The notes beneath the pieces are model-generated. The model was not told where the DNA came from. It did no database searches and was given only the letters and a program-made list of their open reading frames with translations. DNA of 6,429 nt from an uncultured Rhizobiaceae group bacterium (lineage in GTDB: Bacteria > Pseudomonadota > Alphaproteobacteria > Rhizobiales > Rhizobiaceae), in the NCBI GenBank assembly GCA_905479965.1, contig CAJQOR010000484.1, forward strand, positions 1 through 6,429. Reading direction: 5' to 3'. Made by a program: the position numbers and the translations under genes. Positions 1 through 6,429 of the stretch are shown here, piece by piece. How positions within the stretch are numbered: position 1 is the stretch's first letter; each line of letters starts with the position of its first letter.

Positions 1-1116
1 CTTTTGCCAAATATCGACCCAGATGGTTTGCTTGAGTTTTCCGTGGTTTTCACCGACCGCTCACTCAACTCTATGTCTAAGAAATTTCAAGGTGTTATGA
101 ACGATATTTCTGCGACCATGAAAAGCGTTTACAATGCCGACGGTGTTGTGCTTGTGCCTGGTGGCGGTACATTTGGCATGGAAGCGGTCGCGCGTCAGTT
201 TGCTAAAGACAAAGATGTTATGGTTGTTCGCAATGGTTGGTTTAGTTTTCGCTGGACGCAAATTTTTGAAGCGGGTGACATTCCAAACAGCGCAAAAGTG
301 ATGATGGCGCGCCAGAGCCAAGATAACGATCAGGCGCAATTCTCGCCCTACCCGATTGATAAACTTGTTGCTGAGATCAAAGATGCAAAGCCAGATGTTG
401 TATTTGCTCCGCATGTGGAAACATCGGCGGGCCTCATTCTACCGGATGAGTACATAGCGCAAGTTGGAGAAGCCGTTCATTCCTATGGCGGATTATTTGT
501 GCTCGATTGCATCGCCTCAGGCACAGTTTGGGTTGATATGAAAGCTTGTAATGTCGATGTTTTGATCTCTGCACCACAAAAAGGATGGTCTGCATCTCCA
601 GCGGCCGGTATTGTAATGCTGTCAGAACATGCAAAATCAACTATGGCCGATACGCAAAGTTCAAGCTTTGCATGTGATCTTAAAAAATGGTCTGAAATTA
701 TGGGTGCTTATGAAAATGGTGGGCATGCCTATCACGCAACAATGCCGACAGATGCGCTCGTTACATTTCATAAAACCATGAAAGAGGTTGAAGCTTACGG
801 GTTCGAAAAAGTTAAAGCTGACCAATGGGAACTTGGCAACAAGGTGCGCGAACTTTTAAAATCAAACGGATTTAAAAGTGTTGCGGCAGAAGGCTTTGGT
901 GCCCCGGGCGTTGTGGTCAGTTTTACTAAAGACGCTGATATGAAAACTGGCAAAAAATTCATGAACCAAGGATTGCAAATTGCAGCTGGCGTTCCACTTA
1001 AATGTGATGAACCTGCTGACTTTGGATCGTTCCGTATAGGTCTATTTGGTTTGGATAAGTTGCAGAACATTGACCGCACAGTGAACTATCTCGCTGAGGC
1101 GATCGATAGCTTTTAG
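1..1116 (+). CDS. Class V PLP-dependent aminotransferase (alanine/serine-glyoxylate aminotransferase-like), 5' partial
   Basis: A cytosolic fold-type I PLP enzyme that should move an amino group from a small amino acid such as alanine or serine to a 2-oxo acid such as glyoxylate or pyruvate; the substrate pair cannot be read from sequence. Counting from the TTG at base 4, I see the phosphate-binding glycine stretch VPGGGTFGMEA (51-61), the N-G-W-F stretch near the cofactor ring (77-80), H137-V-E-T-S-A-G, the pyridine-nitrogen aspartate D168 in FVLDC, the Schiff-base lysine K193 in SAPQKGW, and a carboxylate-binding arginine candidate R344 in FRIGLFG. About 370 residues fits a near-complete family member. 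The codon before the TTG is in frame and not a stop, so the true start is probably just left of the window; TTG as start is the alternative. It stands alone on this strand and is followed by a palindrome and a terminator. Family call firm, subfamily inferred. Confidence 0.9.
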   Translation, partial: LLPNIDPDGLLEFSVVFTDRSLNSMSKKFQGVMNDISATMKSVYNADGVVLVPGGGTFGMEAVARQFAKDKDVMVVRNGWFSFRWTQIFEAGDIPNSAKVMMARQSQDNDQAQFSPYPIDKLVAEIKDAKPDVVFAPHVETSAGLILPDEYIAQVGEAVHSYGGLFVLDCIASGTVWVDMKACNVDVLISAPQKGWSASPAAGIVMLSEHAKSTMADTQSSSFACDLKKWSEIMGAYENGGHAYHATMPTDALVTFHKTMKEVEAYGFEKVKADQWELGNKVRELLKSNGFKSVAAEGFGAPGVVVSFTKDADMKTGKKFMNQGLQIAAGVPLKCDEPADFGSFRIGLFGLDKLQNIDRTVNYLAEAIDSF

Positions 1117-1120
1117 TATC

Positions 1121-1133
1121 TATGTCAGACATA
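1121..1133. repeat. Perfect 13-base palindrome after the aminotransferase stop codon
   Basis: TATGTC and GACATA form perfect 6-base arms around a single A, starting 5 bases after the TAG stop. It lies 5' of the terminator stem and has no T-run of its own. It may be a protein-binding site or chance symmetry; no function is assigned. Confidence 0.35.
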
Positions 1134-1140
1134 TAATTTA

Positions 1141-1182
1141 AGATCCGGAGCGGATTTCGCTTCGGGTTTTTTGTTTTCTTTT
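1141..1182 (+). terminator. Rho-independent terminator of the aminotransferase gene
   Basis: CCGGAGCG (1145-1152) pairs with CGCTTCGG (1158-1165), 8 pairs with one G-U, around the loop GATTT. The stem can extend weakly through flanking A-T and G-T pairs. A T-rich tract (1167-1182) interrupted by single G and C follows. The same hairpin read on the minus strand lacks a good T-tract, so it is at best a weak terminator for the convergent histidine kinase gene. Confidence 0.88.
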
Positions 1183-1236
1183 AGTGATGACAGATCTTGT
1201 GGTTATGACGGTCTGACCAGCGATAATCAGCCGTAT

Positions 1237-4200
1237 TTAGGCGCGTTTTTCTTGCTGTGATTTAAACCATTTCTCGATTTTTTTAATCATCATGTCTGGT
1301 GAAATTGGCTTGGAAAGATAATCATCCATTCCCGCATCTAAACACTTTTCATAATCGCCTTTCACAGCATGTGCTGTAACGGCAACAATTGGCGTGTGCC
1401 GATTTGTATCGGCTTCAATTTTACGAATTTCCTGAGTAGCTTCATGACCGTTCATTACAGGCATCGAGACATCCATTAAGATCAATGTTGGAGATAGCTC
1501 TTTGTATAAGGCAAGCCCCTCTTCACCGTTATTGGCAATCTTAAATGTATAGCCTGTGTCGTTCAGCATCTGAGTAAAGACAATCTGATTAACCTCATTA
1601 TCTTCACACACTAAAATATCAACAGCCCGCGCGTTGCCATGATCAGTCGAGAGCATTGTGCCCTTTTGCTCAATAACTTGCTTATCCACTTTAAGAGCAC
1701 GTGTTTGAGCAATACGCGTTGGCGCTTTTATCGAAGCACGATCCTGCAAGGTGTGAACTATCGTCTCTAACAACAATGACGAACGTGTTGGTTTAGTTAA
1801 GTGCGCTTGAATACCCAAACTGCTGAAGGCCATACCATTTTCGGCCTGATCAACTGAGGTCAACATAACAATTGGTGTGTCACAATTAATCGGATCGGAA
1901 TGAAGGGCCTCTACGACCTTCGCTCCACTCATTTCGGGCATTTGGTAATCAAGAATGATGCCATCAATGGAAAGGTTTTGAGCCTGAGCTGCCTGGACAA
2001 AAGCAATAGCTTCCGCACCAGAATTGACCGCTGCATTATCAAAACCCCAGGCATCCATTTGTTCTTTTAAAATGGCCCGATTGACTTCATTATCATCGAC
2101 GATGAGAATGCGAGCGCCCGACACATCGCTACATAAGCGTTTTGGTATATCGTCTGCTGATTGATCAAGCTCGATTTCAAACCAGAATTTCGTCCCCTTG
2201 CCCAATTCACTTTCAACACCGATGCGGCCTGACATAAGCTTCACAAGAGATGCAGCAATTGATAGACCTAATCCCGTGCCTTCATGCCGACGGGAAGATG
2301 ATGCATCAACCTGACTGAATTTATCAAAGACTTTTGCAAGGTCTTCCTCAGGGATACCTATGCCTGTGTCTTCAATTTCGAACCGAATGTTTTGCGAATT
2401 AGATGCGTTCGAATTGCCTTGATCATCGGTGGAAACTGGGAACACATTTACATAAACGTGACCTCTTTCGGTAAATTTTAGAGCGTTACCCATCATATTG
2501 GTGATGATTTGGCGCACGCGACCAACATCACCCATGTGCATATTGCCCATTTTTGGATCGATGCGCACCATAAACTCAAGGTCTTTTTCCGCAGCTTTTG
2601 AAGATACAAGCGTTGCGACATCTTCAACCGCTTCAGTGAGATTAAACGGAGCACTATCGAGCGTCATGCGCCCTGCTCCAATTTTGGAAAAATCCAAAAT
2701 ATCATTGATAATCGTAAGCAGCGATGCACCAGATTTAACGATAACATCTGTAAACATCATTTGCTTAGGATCAAGCTCAGTTTTAGACAATAGCTCAGCC
2801 ATGCCCATCACACCGTTCATCGGCGTTCTAATCTCGTGGCTCATGTTGGCCAGAAATTCTGATTTTGCGCGTTCCGCTTGTTCAGCCTTTTCAAGAGCCT
2901 GAGACATCTCTGTGATATCTGTGTAGGTCGCAACCGCCCCAATTCCTGAACGGGGATTAACATTGGTATGAACTATTCGTCCCGACGGCATCAAACGCTC
3001 TGTTTGATAAGCCTCACCGTTCTTCATCCTTAAAATAAAATCATCAGCGACTTGGTCGGGTGTTCGGCTATCTCCATAATCACCACGCTCACCGGAAAAA
3101 ACAATCATATCCCGAACAGAAGAACCGACTTTTACATATTTTTCTGGTAGTTCTAAAATCTCGGCGAGCTGCTGATTTGAAAATACGACTTCTTTATCAT
3201 TAACGATTAAAAGACCTTGCGCCATGGAACCTGCAGCATCATCAAGCATGCCATAGAGCTTTACAGTTCTATCCTTGATTTCCTCAAGCTCATCCTGTCT
3301 TTTTTGGTCAGCGGTGATATCTGTAAAGGTAACAATTTCACCACCATCAACCCGGTGGACCCCATCGGCGCGTACCATACGACCAGATGGTGTTGTTGTC
3401 TCAAGAGAGAAATCTTTACCTATATCTACCTTATCAATAAATTCATCAATAGATCTTTCGGTGTCCTGATATTCACCGAAATCACCGCGTTCAAATAAAA
3501 ATCTGAGATAGTTTCTGTAAGGTTTTCCGGTCGCTAATACGCTGTGCTCAACGTCAAGGAACTCATTAGCCCGTTGATTACAAAACAGAATACTCTTGCA
3601 ATCATGTACAATGATGCCTTGTGCCATCGTTTGGGCAGCATCTTCAAGCATAACGGCTAGCTGTTTAGATTCATTGCGCATCGTTTCAATTTGAGACTGA
3701 TAGCTTTCACTATCGGTCACATTTGTAAACGTTAAAATTTGCCCGCCGGATGGACGGGAAATCACGTCTGAACGAATTATATTTCCGCTTGGCATCTCCG
3801 CTGCAGATGTCGTGAAGCCACGTTTACCATCCAGCGTCGCAAACTCAACGAGGCATTTTTCAACATCAACGTCTTCACCGAAATCCCCACGTTCCATGCG
3901 GTAAACGAGATGATCTCGCCAAGGACGATCCGGCTGTAGCAATTCGCCTGGAATTTCCAGCAGTTCATAAGCACGGCAATTTGCGAACAAGATGGTTTTA
4001 GTATCATGCACCAAGATACCTTGCGCCATGATTTCCGTCGTATCTTCTAGAAGCGCCGCAACCTTGCTAAGGCGCTTTAACTCCACACTCTCATCTTGAG
4101 TGTCTTCAATCCACATATCATCAAAATCTGTACGCGACTGATTTGCCTGTTGCGGCGCATCAGTGGACGTGTTTGCAGACTTTGATTGATCGTTGCTCAT
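1237..4200 (-). CDS. Soluble hybrid histidine kinase: PAS x3 - HisKA - HATPase - REC - REC
   Basis: A cytoplasmic sensor kinase that should autophosphorylate on histidine and pass phosphate to its receiver domains. It has 987 residues and no signal peptide or membrane segment. A polar tail (1-40) leads into three PAS_7-like units (about 41-163, 175-297, 309-430), each with M-A-Q-G, E-R-G-D-F/Y-G and P-S-G landmarks and a helical linker. HisKA follows, with phospho-acceptor H455 in [11 protein letters not shown]. The HATPase domain (about 559-680) has the N-box N572, G1 DTGIGIP (611-617), F-box FDKFSQ and G2 GTGLGL (641-646). REC1 (about 696-815) has D702/D703, D751, T781 and K803; REC2 (about 861-978) has E866/D867, D910, T942 and K964, so both look active. 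No HPt domain is present, so a separate HPt protein is expected to complete the relay. The ATG at 4200 has no good Shine-Dalgarno; M29 is an alternative start with no better one. The signal sensed is unknown. Confidence 0.96.
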   Translation of the reverse strand: MSNDQSKSANTSTDAPQQANQSRTDFDDMWIEDTQDESVELKRLSKVAALLEDTTEIMAQGILVHDTKTILFANCRAYELLEIPGELLQPDRPWRDHLVYRMERGDFGEDVDVEKCLVEFATLDGKRGFTTSAAEMPSGNIIRSDVISRPSGGQILTFTNVTDSESYQSQIETMRNESKQLAVMLEDAAQTMAQGIIVHDCKSILFCNQRANEFLDVEHSVLATGKPYRNYLRFLFERGDFGEYQDTERSIDEFIDKVDIGKDFSLETTTPSGRMVRADGVHRVDGGEIVTFTDITADQKRQDELEEIKDRTVKLYGMLDDAAGSMAQGLLIVNDKEVVFSNQQLAEILELPEKYVKVGSSVRDMIVFSGERGDYGDSRTPDQVADDFILRMKNGEAYQTERLMPSGRIVHTNVNPRSGIGAVATYTDITEMSQALEKAEQAERAKSEFLANMSHEIRTPMNGVMGMAELLSKTELDPKQMMFTDVIVKSGASLLTIINDILDFSKIGAGRMTLDSAPFNLTEAVEDVATLVSSKAAEKDLEFMVRIDPKMGNMHMGDVGRVRQIITNMMGNALKFTERGHVYVNVFPVSTDDQGNSNASNSQNIRFEIEDTGIGIPEEDLAKVFDKFSQVDASSSRRHEGTGLGLSIAASLVKLMSGRIGVESELGKGTKFWFEIELDQSADDIPKRLCSDVSGARILIVDDNEVNRAILKEQMDAWGFDNAAVNSGAEAIAFVQAAQAQNLSIDGIILDYQMPEMSGAKVVEALHSDPINCDTPIVMLTSVDQAENGMAFSSLGIQAHLTKPTRSSLLLETIVHTLQDRASIKAPTRIAQTRALKVDKQVIEQKGTMLSTDHGNARAVDILVCEDNEVNQIVFTQMLNDTGYTFKIANNGEEGLALYKELSPTLILMDVSMPVMNGHEATQEIRKIEADTNRHTPIVAVTAHAVKGDYEKCLDAGMDDYLSKPISPDMMIKKIEKWFKSQQEKRA
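2875..4080 (-). repeat. Three tandem PAS_7-like coding units with an exact 402-base (134-residue) period
   Basis: Within the hybrid kinase, units of residues 41-174, 175-308 and 309-442 share landmarks at constant spacing: MAQG begins at 58, 192 and 326; ERGDF/Y at 103, 237 and 371; PSG at 137, 271 and 405; and the closing T-F/Y-T-(N/D)-(V/I)-T at 157, 291 and 425. Every interval is 134 residues. Residue identity outside the landmarks is modest, so the duplication is old, but no insertion or deletion shifted the landmark spacing. Each unit starts with an amphipathic helix, as in coiled-coil signalling linkers between PAS domains. Unit borders are my choice; the period is directly visible. Confidence 0.85.
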
Positions 4201-4219
4201 AGTTCTATCTAATTAAGTT

Positions 4220-4237
4220 GTAAAATTACAATTTTAC
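4220..4237. promoter_or_regulatory. Inverted repeat in the 5' leader of the histidine kinase gene
   Basis: GTAAAAT (4220-4226) and ATTTTAC (4231-4237) form perfect 7-base arms around TACA, 19 bases upstream of the kinase ATG. It could be an operator or, in the mRNA, a weak AT-rich hairpin near the start codon, which lacks a clear Shine-Dalgarno. A -10-like TATAGT on the minus strand lies just upstream at 4246-4251, without a convincing -35. AT-rich spacers give such symmetry by chance fairly often, so the role is inference. Confidence 0.4.
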
Positions 4238-4372
4238 TAGAACAAACTATAGTAAACGAAGTCTTATCAAAGCACGCAATATAATACTTAGTAAGTCATG
4301 TATGACGAATGCCTAAGGGATGCTTTTAAAGCAGTTGAGATAAGAGTTTTTACCTTAGTCTATGGCATGAAC

Positions 4373-4403
4373 AAAAAAACCGCTGCCTGTTTCCAAGCAG
4401 CGG
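4373..4403 (-). terminator. Rho-independent terminator of ndk with a GAAA tetraloop
   Basis: On the minus strand, CCGCTGCTTG pairs with CAGGCAGCGG, 10 pairs with one T-G wobble, closed by the GNRA loop GAAA and followed by seven T residues (plus-strand A-run 4373-4379). It begins about 30 bases after the ndk stop codon. It should separate ndk transcription from the histidine kinase gene that follows on the same strand. Confidence 0.93.
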
Positions 4404-4432
4404 CATTGAAATGCAAAAATATGGGTTGGTAA

Positions 4433-4855
4433 TTAGCCAACAACTTCTGTTTCAGAGAACCAGTACGAAATTTCGCGAGCAGCTGTTTCAGGTGCATCTG
4501 AACCGTGCACTGAGTTTTCACCCAATGAAAGCGCGAAGTCTTTGCGGATTGTGCCTTCGTCAGCATCTGCTGGGTTTGTTGCGCCCATGATTTCACGGTT
4601 TGCAAGCACAGCGTTTTCTTTTTCAAGAACTTGTACGATTGTTGGGCCAGATGACATGAACTCTGTCAATTCGCCGAAGAATGGACGTTCTTTGTGTTCA
4701 GCATAAAAACCTTCAGCTTCGCGAAGGCTCATCCATACGCGTTTTGATGCAACAATGCGGAAGCCTGCATCTTCAAATCGTTTAGTAATTTCGCCAGTTA
4801 GGTTACGCTTTGTTGCGTCCGGCTTGATCATCGAAAAAGTGCGTTCGATCGCCAT
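4433..4855 (-). CDS. ndk: Nucleoside diphosphate kinase
   Basis: A cytosolic enzyme that transfers the gamma-phosphate of ATP to nucleoside diphosphates through a phosphohistidine intermediate, balancing NTP and dNTP pools. The 140-residue product has the usual bacterial length. It starts [14 protein letters not shown], with K11 in the KPD motif, and shows Y51, F59, R87, T93, R104, N114 and the catalytic H117 in NSVHGSD, all at the expected family numbering. The start at 4855 is chosen over an in-frame ATG at 4918 because it gives the normal N-terminus and has a Shine-Dalgarno AAAGGA 7 bases upstream; the extra 21 residues match nothing in the family. A strong terminator follows. The GST gene lies upstream on the same strand with a 134-base gap and no clear terminator, so read-through is possible. 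No sharp promoter was found. Confidence 0.98.
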   Translation of the reverse strand: MAIERTFSMIKPDATKRNLTGEITKRFEDAGFRIVASKRVWMSLREAEGFYAEHKERPFFGELTEFMSSGPTIVQVLEKENAVLANREIMGATNPADADEGTIRKDFALSLGENSVHGSDAPETAAREISYWFSETEVVG

Positions 4856-4862
4856 GGTAATA

Positions 4863-4868
4863 TCCTTT
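4863..4868 (-). promoter_or_regulatory. Ribosome binding site that fixes the ndk start
   Basis: AAAGGA on the minus strand ends 7 bases before the ATG at 4853-4855. It supports the 140-residue form of Ndk over the longer in-frame reading from 4918. Confidence 0.75.
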
Positions 4869-4989
4869 AATTGGGAGTGTGATAAAACTTTTGCAATTGA
4901 GCATAACATTTGCCCCATTGTTCGGCGGCTTCTTACCGCGCAAAGTTAAGTTTCACAAGGCCTTTTGCCCGATTTGATGCACTTGCGTA

Positions 4990-5688
4990 CTAATTATCGC
5001 AAGCAGCACCCACAGAACGGCCTAAACCGTCATAAAGATCGAGTATTTTGTTAAACCAAACCATAACTTCATCATCTTGCGGTAGAAAACCTGTCGCAGA
5101 ACATATTCTTGACCATTGAAGAGCACCAAAGACAATATAATCTGCAAATAAAGGATTTTCACCCCCAATGAACGGCTGGGATTTGAGCATATGGCGCAAT
5201 GGTTTGACCACAGCGGGGAAATCTTCAACAGCTTTGGCTTTTCCTTCAGAGACAATTGCTAGTGATTTTTTAAACATCTTTTCGCGACTGGAGATAAAAT
5301 AGTCCTGATCTGCCCCATCCAGCATTTGACCTATCTCTTCGACTGCAAGAACAGCTACTTTCGGGTGTAATGTTAATTGCGACCAGCTTTCGATAAATTT
5401 GGCATGTGCAACCCCGCCCGGTCCGCCAAACAACGTTGGTTCATCTGGATAAGCTTCTTCTAGATATAATGCGATGCGAAAGCTATCATTCATCACTTTA
5501 TCGCCATCACGAAGCACCGGAATGATTTTACCCAAACCATTTTCAATCTTAGGAACGTCCAAAAACCCTTGCGGGATGGTTTCAAATTCAAGGCCCTTAT
5601 GAGCTAGAGCCATTTTCACCTTCCAGCAATGCGGGCTAAATGGACGGGTTTCATCGCTACCAACAAGATCATAAAGCTGAATGGTCAT
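4990..5688 (-). CDS. Glutathione S-transferase family protein, LigE/beta-etherase-like
   Basis: A soluble 232-residue protein with a thioredoxin-like N-terminal domain (about 1-85) and an all-helical C-terminal domain (about 95-225), expected to bind glutathione and act on an electrophile or ether; the substrate is unknown. The active-site segment FSPHCWKVKMALAHKG (17-32), the cis-proline in IIPVL (P57), the gamma-glutamyl-binding stretch NDSFRIALYLEE (67-78) and the C-terminal capping segment PLFADYIVFGALQW (179-192, D183) fit the group that includes Sphingobium LigE. That group also holds many GSTs of unknown role in marine alphaproteobacteria, so lignin ether cleavage should not be assumed. 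The start at 5688 has a GAGG Shine-Dalgarno 6 bases upstream and gives the usual N-terminus. It is divergent from the DUF4344 gene and lies upstream of ndk. The family is secure; the specific activity is not. Confidence 0.9.
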   Translation of the reverse strand: MTIQLYDLVGSDETRPFSPHCWKVKMALAHKGLEFETIPQGFLDVPKIENGLGKIIPVLRDGDKVMNDSFRIALYLEEAYPDEPTLFGGPGGVAHAKFIESWSQLTLHPKVAVLAVEEIGQMLDGADQDYFISSREKMFKKSLAIVSEGKAKAVEDFPAVVKPLRHMLKSQPFIGGENPLFADYIVFGALQWSRICSATGFLPQDDEVMVWFNKILDLYDGLGRSVGAACDN

Positions 5689-5690
5689 AA

Positions 5691-5718
5691 TTTACCTCGC
5701 ATGCCATATTGTTATAAT
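5691..5718 (+). promoter_or_regulatory. Putative sigma-70-type promoter for the DUF4344 gene
   Basis: A perfect -10 hexamer TATAAT (5713-5718) follows a -35-like TTTACC (5691-5696, 4 of 6 consensus bases) with a 16-base spacer, putting the start of transcription near 5725, about 30 bases before the ATG at 5755. The -35 overlaps the ribosome binding site of the divergent GST gene. On the minus strand the same bases contain TATAAC (5711-5716), a -10-like element for GST, but no good -35 lies behind it. Confidence 0.55.
5695..5698 (-). promoter_or_regulatory. Ribosome binding site of the GST gene
   Basis: GAGG on the minus strand ends 6 bases before the GST ATG at 5686-5688 and supports that start. 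It overlaps the -35-like element of the divergent promoter. Confidence 0.65.
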
Positions 5719-5745
5719 GAGTTTCATTTTTAAGCAGTTTCGGCT

Positions 5746-5750
5746 AGGGG
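5746..5750 (+). promoter_or_regulatory. Ribosome binding site of the DUF4344 gene
   Basis: AGGGG lies 4 bases before the ATG at 5755. The spacing is slightly short, but it supports this start, which also places a signal peptide at the N-terminus. Confidence 0.6.
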
Positions 5751-5754
5751 CACA

Positions 5755-6429
5755 ATGACAAAAAATATCAAACATCTCATATTATACCTTATTATCAGCT
5801 GCTTTATTACCGTACCATCACATGCATTAGATCCCAATGCCATGACGGAACGCGAAGAATACATCGCCGGCAATACCTATCATGTTTTAATGCATGAGAT
5901 GGGGCATTTGGTCATTGATCAGTTGCGGCTCGCGATCCTAGGGCAAGAAGAAGATGCAGCTGATAATTTTGCTACGATTGCGCTAATTGATGACGACACA
6001 GCTTTTGCGGACAATGCACTCGCAAATACTGCGCATTTCTGGTTTGTTTTGTCTGATGAACAAGGTTCAGACACTTCAAATTATTTTGCTGAGCATGATT
6101 TAGATATCCAGCGCGCTTATCGCATTGTCTGTCACTTAGTCGGTGTTGATGCAGAGGCCTTTAATTATCTTGCACAAGCTGCAGAACTCTCTGCTGACAA
6201 CTATGAAACCTGCGGCGCCAATTTTGAGCAAACGGCCGATAGCTGGTTTTCAACCCTTGACGCTCATAAACCTGAGGAAGGGTTTGAGAACCAGATTGAG
6301 CTCCTTTATCAGGCACCTGCATCGGAGTTTGAAAATGCGCGCGCACTGCTAGGAGACAGTTTGATTGTTGAAGATGCGCTCGATTTTATCAATGCACATA
6401 TTGCACTCCCAAACCCGATCACAATTCGC
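5755..6429 (+). CDS. Exported putative zinc metallopeptidase, DUF4344 family, 3' partial
   Basis: The reading frame stays open for 225 codons to the window's right edge, so the C-terminus is missing. It begins with a signal peptide: K3 and K6, then a hydrophobic core (L8-V20) and a likely cleavage after S-H-A (A24), so the protein should act in the periplasm or outside the cell. The zinc-binding motif HEMGH spans residues 47-51, and GQEEDAAD (63-70) supplies the likely third ligand, E65 or E66, followed by the conserved acidic-alanine stretch. C126 and C153 could form a disulfide in the oxidising periplasm, and a conserved-type S-W pair (163-164) follows. These match the DUF4344 putative metallopeptidase family (PF14247), whose substrate is unknown to me. 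The active-site residues look intact. It is transcribed away from the GST gene across a 66-base spacer with a candidate promoter. The family call is from motif recognition. Confidence 0.85.
   Translation, partial: MTKNIKHLILYLIISCFITVPSHALDPNAMTEREEYIAGNTYHVLMHEMGHLVIDQLRLAILGQEEDAADNFATIALIDDDTAFADNALANTAHFWFVLSDEQGSDTSNYFAEHDLDIQRAYRIVCHLVGVDAEAFNYLAQAAELSADNYETCGANFEQTADSWFSTLDAHKPEEGFENQIELLYQAPASEFENARALLGDSLIVEDALDFINAHIALPNPITIR

Noticed and set aside
1201..1228. Possible hairpin downstream of the histidine kinase stop, considered as its terminator
   Set aside because: The outer arms GGTTAT and ATAATC pair with one wobble, but the inner part is mismatched and no T-run follows on the minus strand.
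2498..2902. 134-codon plus-strand open frame opposite the kinase HisKA/HATPase region
   Set aside because: It is antisense to a highly conserved domain, its translation is Ser-rich with no recognisable motif, and no ribosome binding site supports it. It is a shadow of the kinase gene.
4313..4358. Six-base inverted repeat CTAAGG/CCTTAG and the short palindrome GCTTTTAAAGC between ndk and the kinase gene
   Set aside because: The arms are short and the first pair is far apart in an AT-rich spacer, so chance is the simplest explanation.
4856..4918. In-frame upstream extension of Ndk starting at an ATG at 4918, giving 161 residues
   Set aside because: The normal Ndk N-terminus MAIERTF and a Shine-Dalgarno sit at 4855, and the extra 21 residues do not resemble any Ndk extension I know.
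4856..4989. Search for a promoter of ndk or a terminator of GST in the spacer between them
   Set aside because: The best promoter match, TTGTGA with a 17-base spacer to TAAGAA, has only 3 of 6 bases in the -10. The AAGGCCTT palindrome has no loop or T-run, so neither is reported.
6143..6352. Overlapping plus and minus open frames inside the DUF4344 gene
   Set aside because: Both lie inside the real reading frame that runs from 5755 to the window edge, and their translations show no domain features.
1..6429. A novel multi-gene defence or mobile system
   Set aside because: All five genes belong to recognisable chromosomal families, with no transposase, integrase, direct repeats, toxin-antitoxin pair or nuclease-helicase genes in the window.

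Overview
The window looks like an ordinary chromosomal stretch of a free-living proteobacterium, most likely an alphaproteobacterium that is moderately AT-rich by eye. The best hints are the cytosolic hybrid kinase with PAS_7-type sensor repeats, the LigE-type glutathione S-transferase and the DUF4344 exported peptidase, three families common in that class. I cannot name a genus. I see no insertion sequence, phage gene, CRISPR array, tRNA or rRNA, and no gap over 300 bases without a gene.

Layout, left to right. A class V PLP-dependent aminotransferase (+) enters from the left edge and ends at 1116, followed by a small palindrome and a strong intrinsic terminator. Convergent to it, a 987-residue soluble hybrid histidine kinase (-, 1237-4200) carries three PAS repeats, HisKA, HATPase and two receiver domains. 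Its 5' leader holds a perfect inverted repeat. Upstream of it on the same strand is ndk, nucleoside diphosphate kinase (-, 4433-4855), closed by a strong terminator with a GAAA loop, so the kinase is probably transcribed separately. Next is a LigE/etherase-like glutathione S-transferase (-, 4990-5688). A 66-base divergent spacer with overlapping -10-like sequences separates it from a secreted DUF4344 putative zinc peptidase (+, from 5755) that runs off the right edge and keeps a full HExxH motif.

How they work together: the genes look like separate housekeeping, stress and signalling units rather than one pathway. GST and ndk could be co-transcribed, since no terminator is visible between them, but nothing links their functions. 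The most notable feature is the kinase sensor region: three PAS units whose landmark motifs recur at exactly 134 residues (402 bases) each time, with no indels. I found no convincing sign of a new multi-gene system here.
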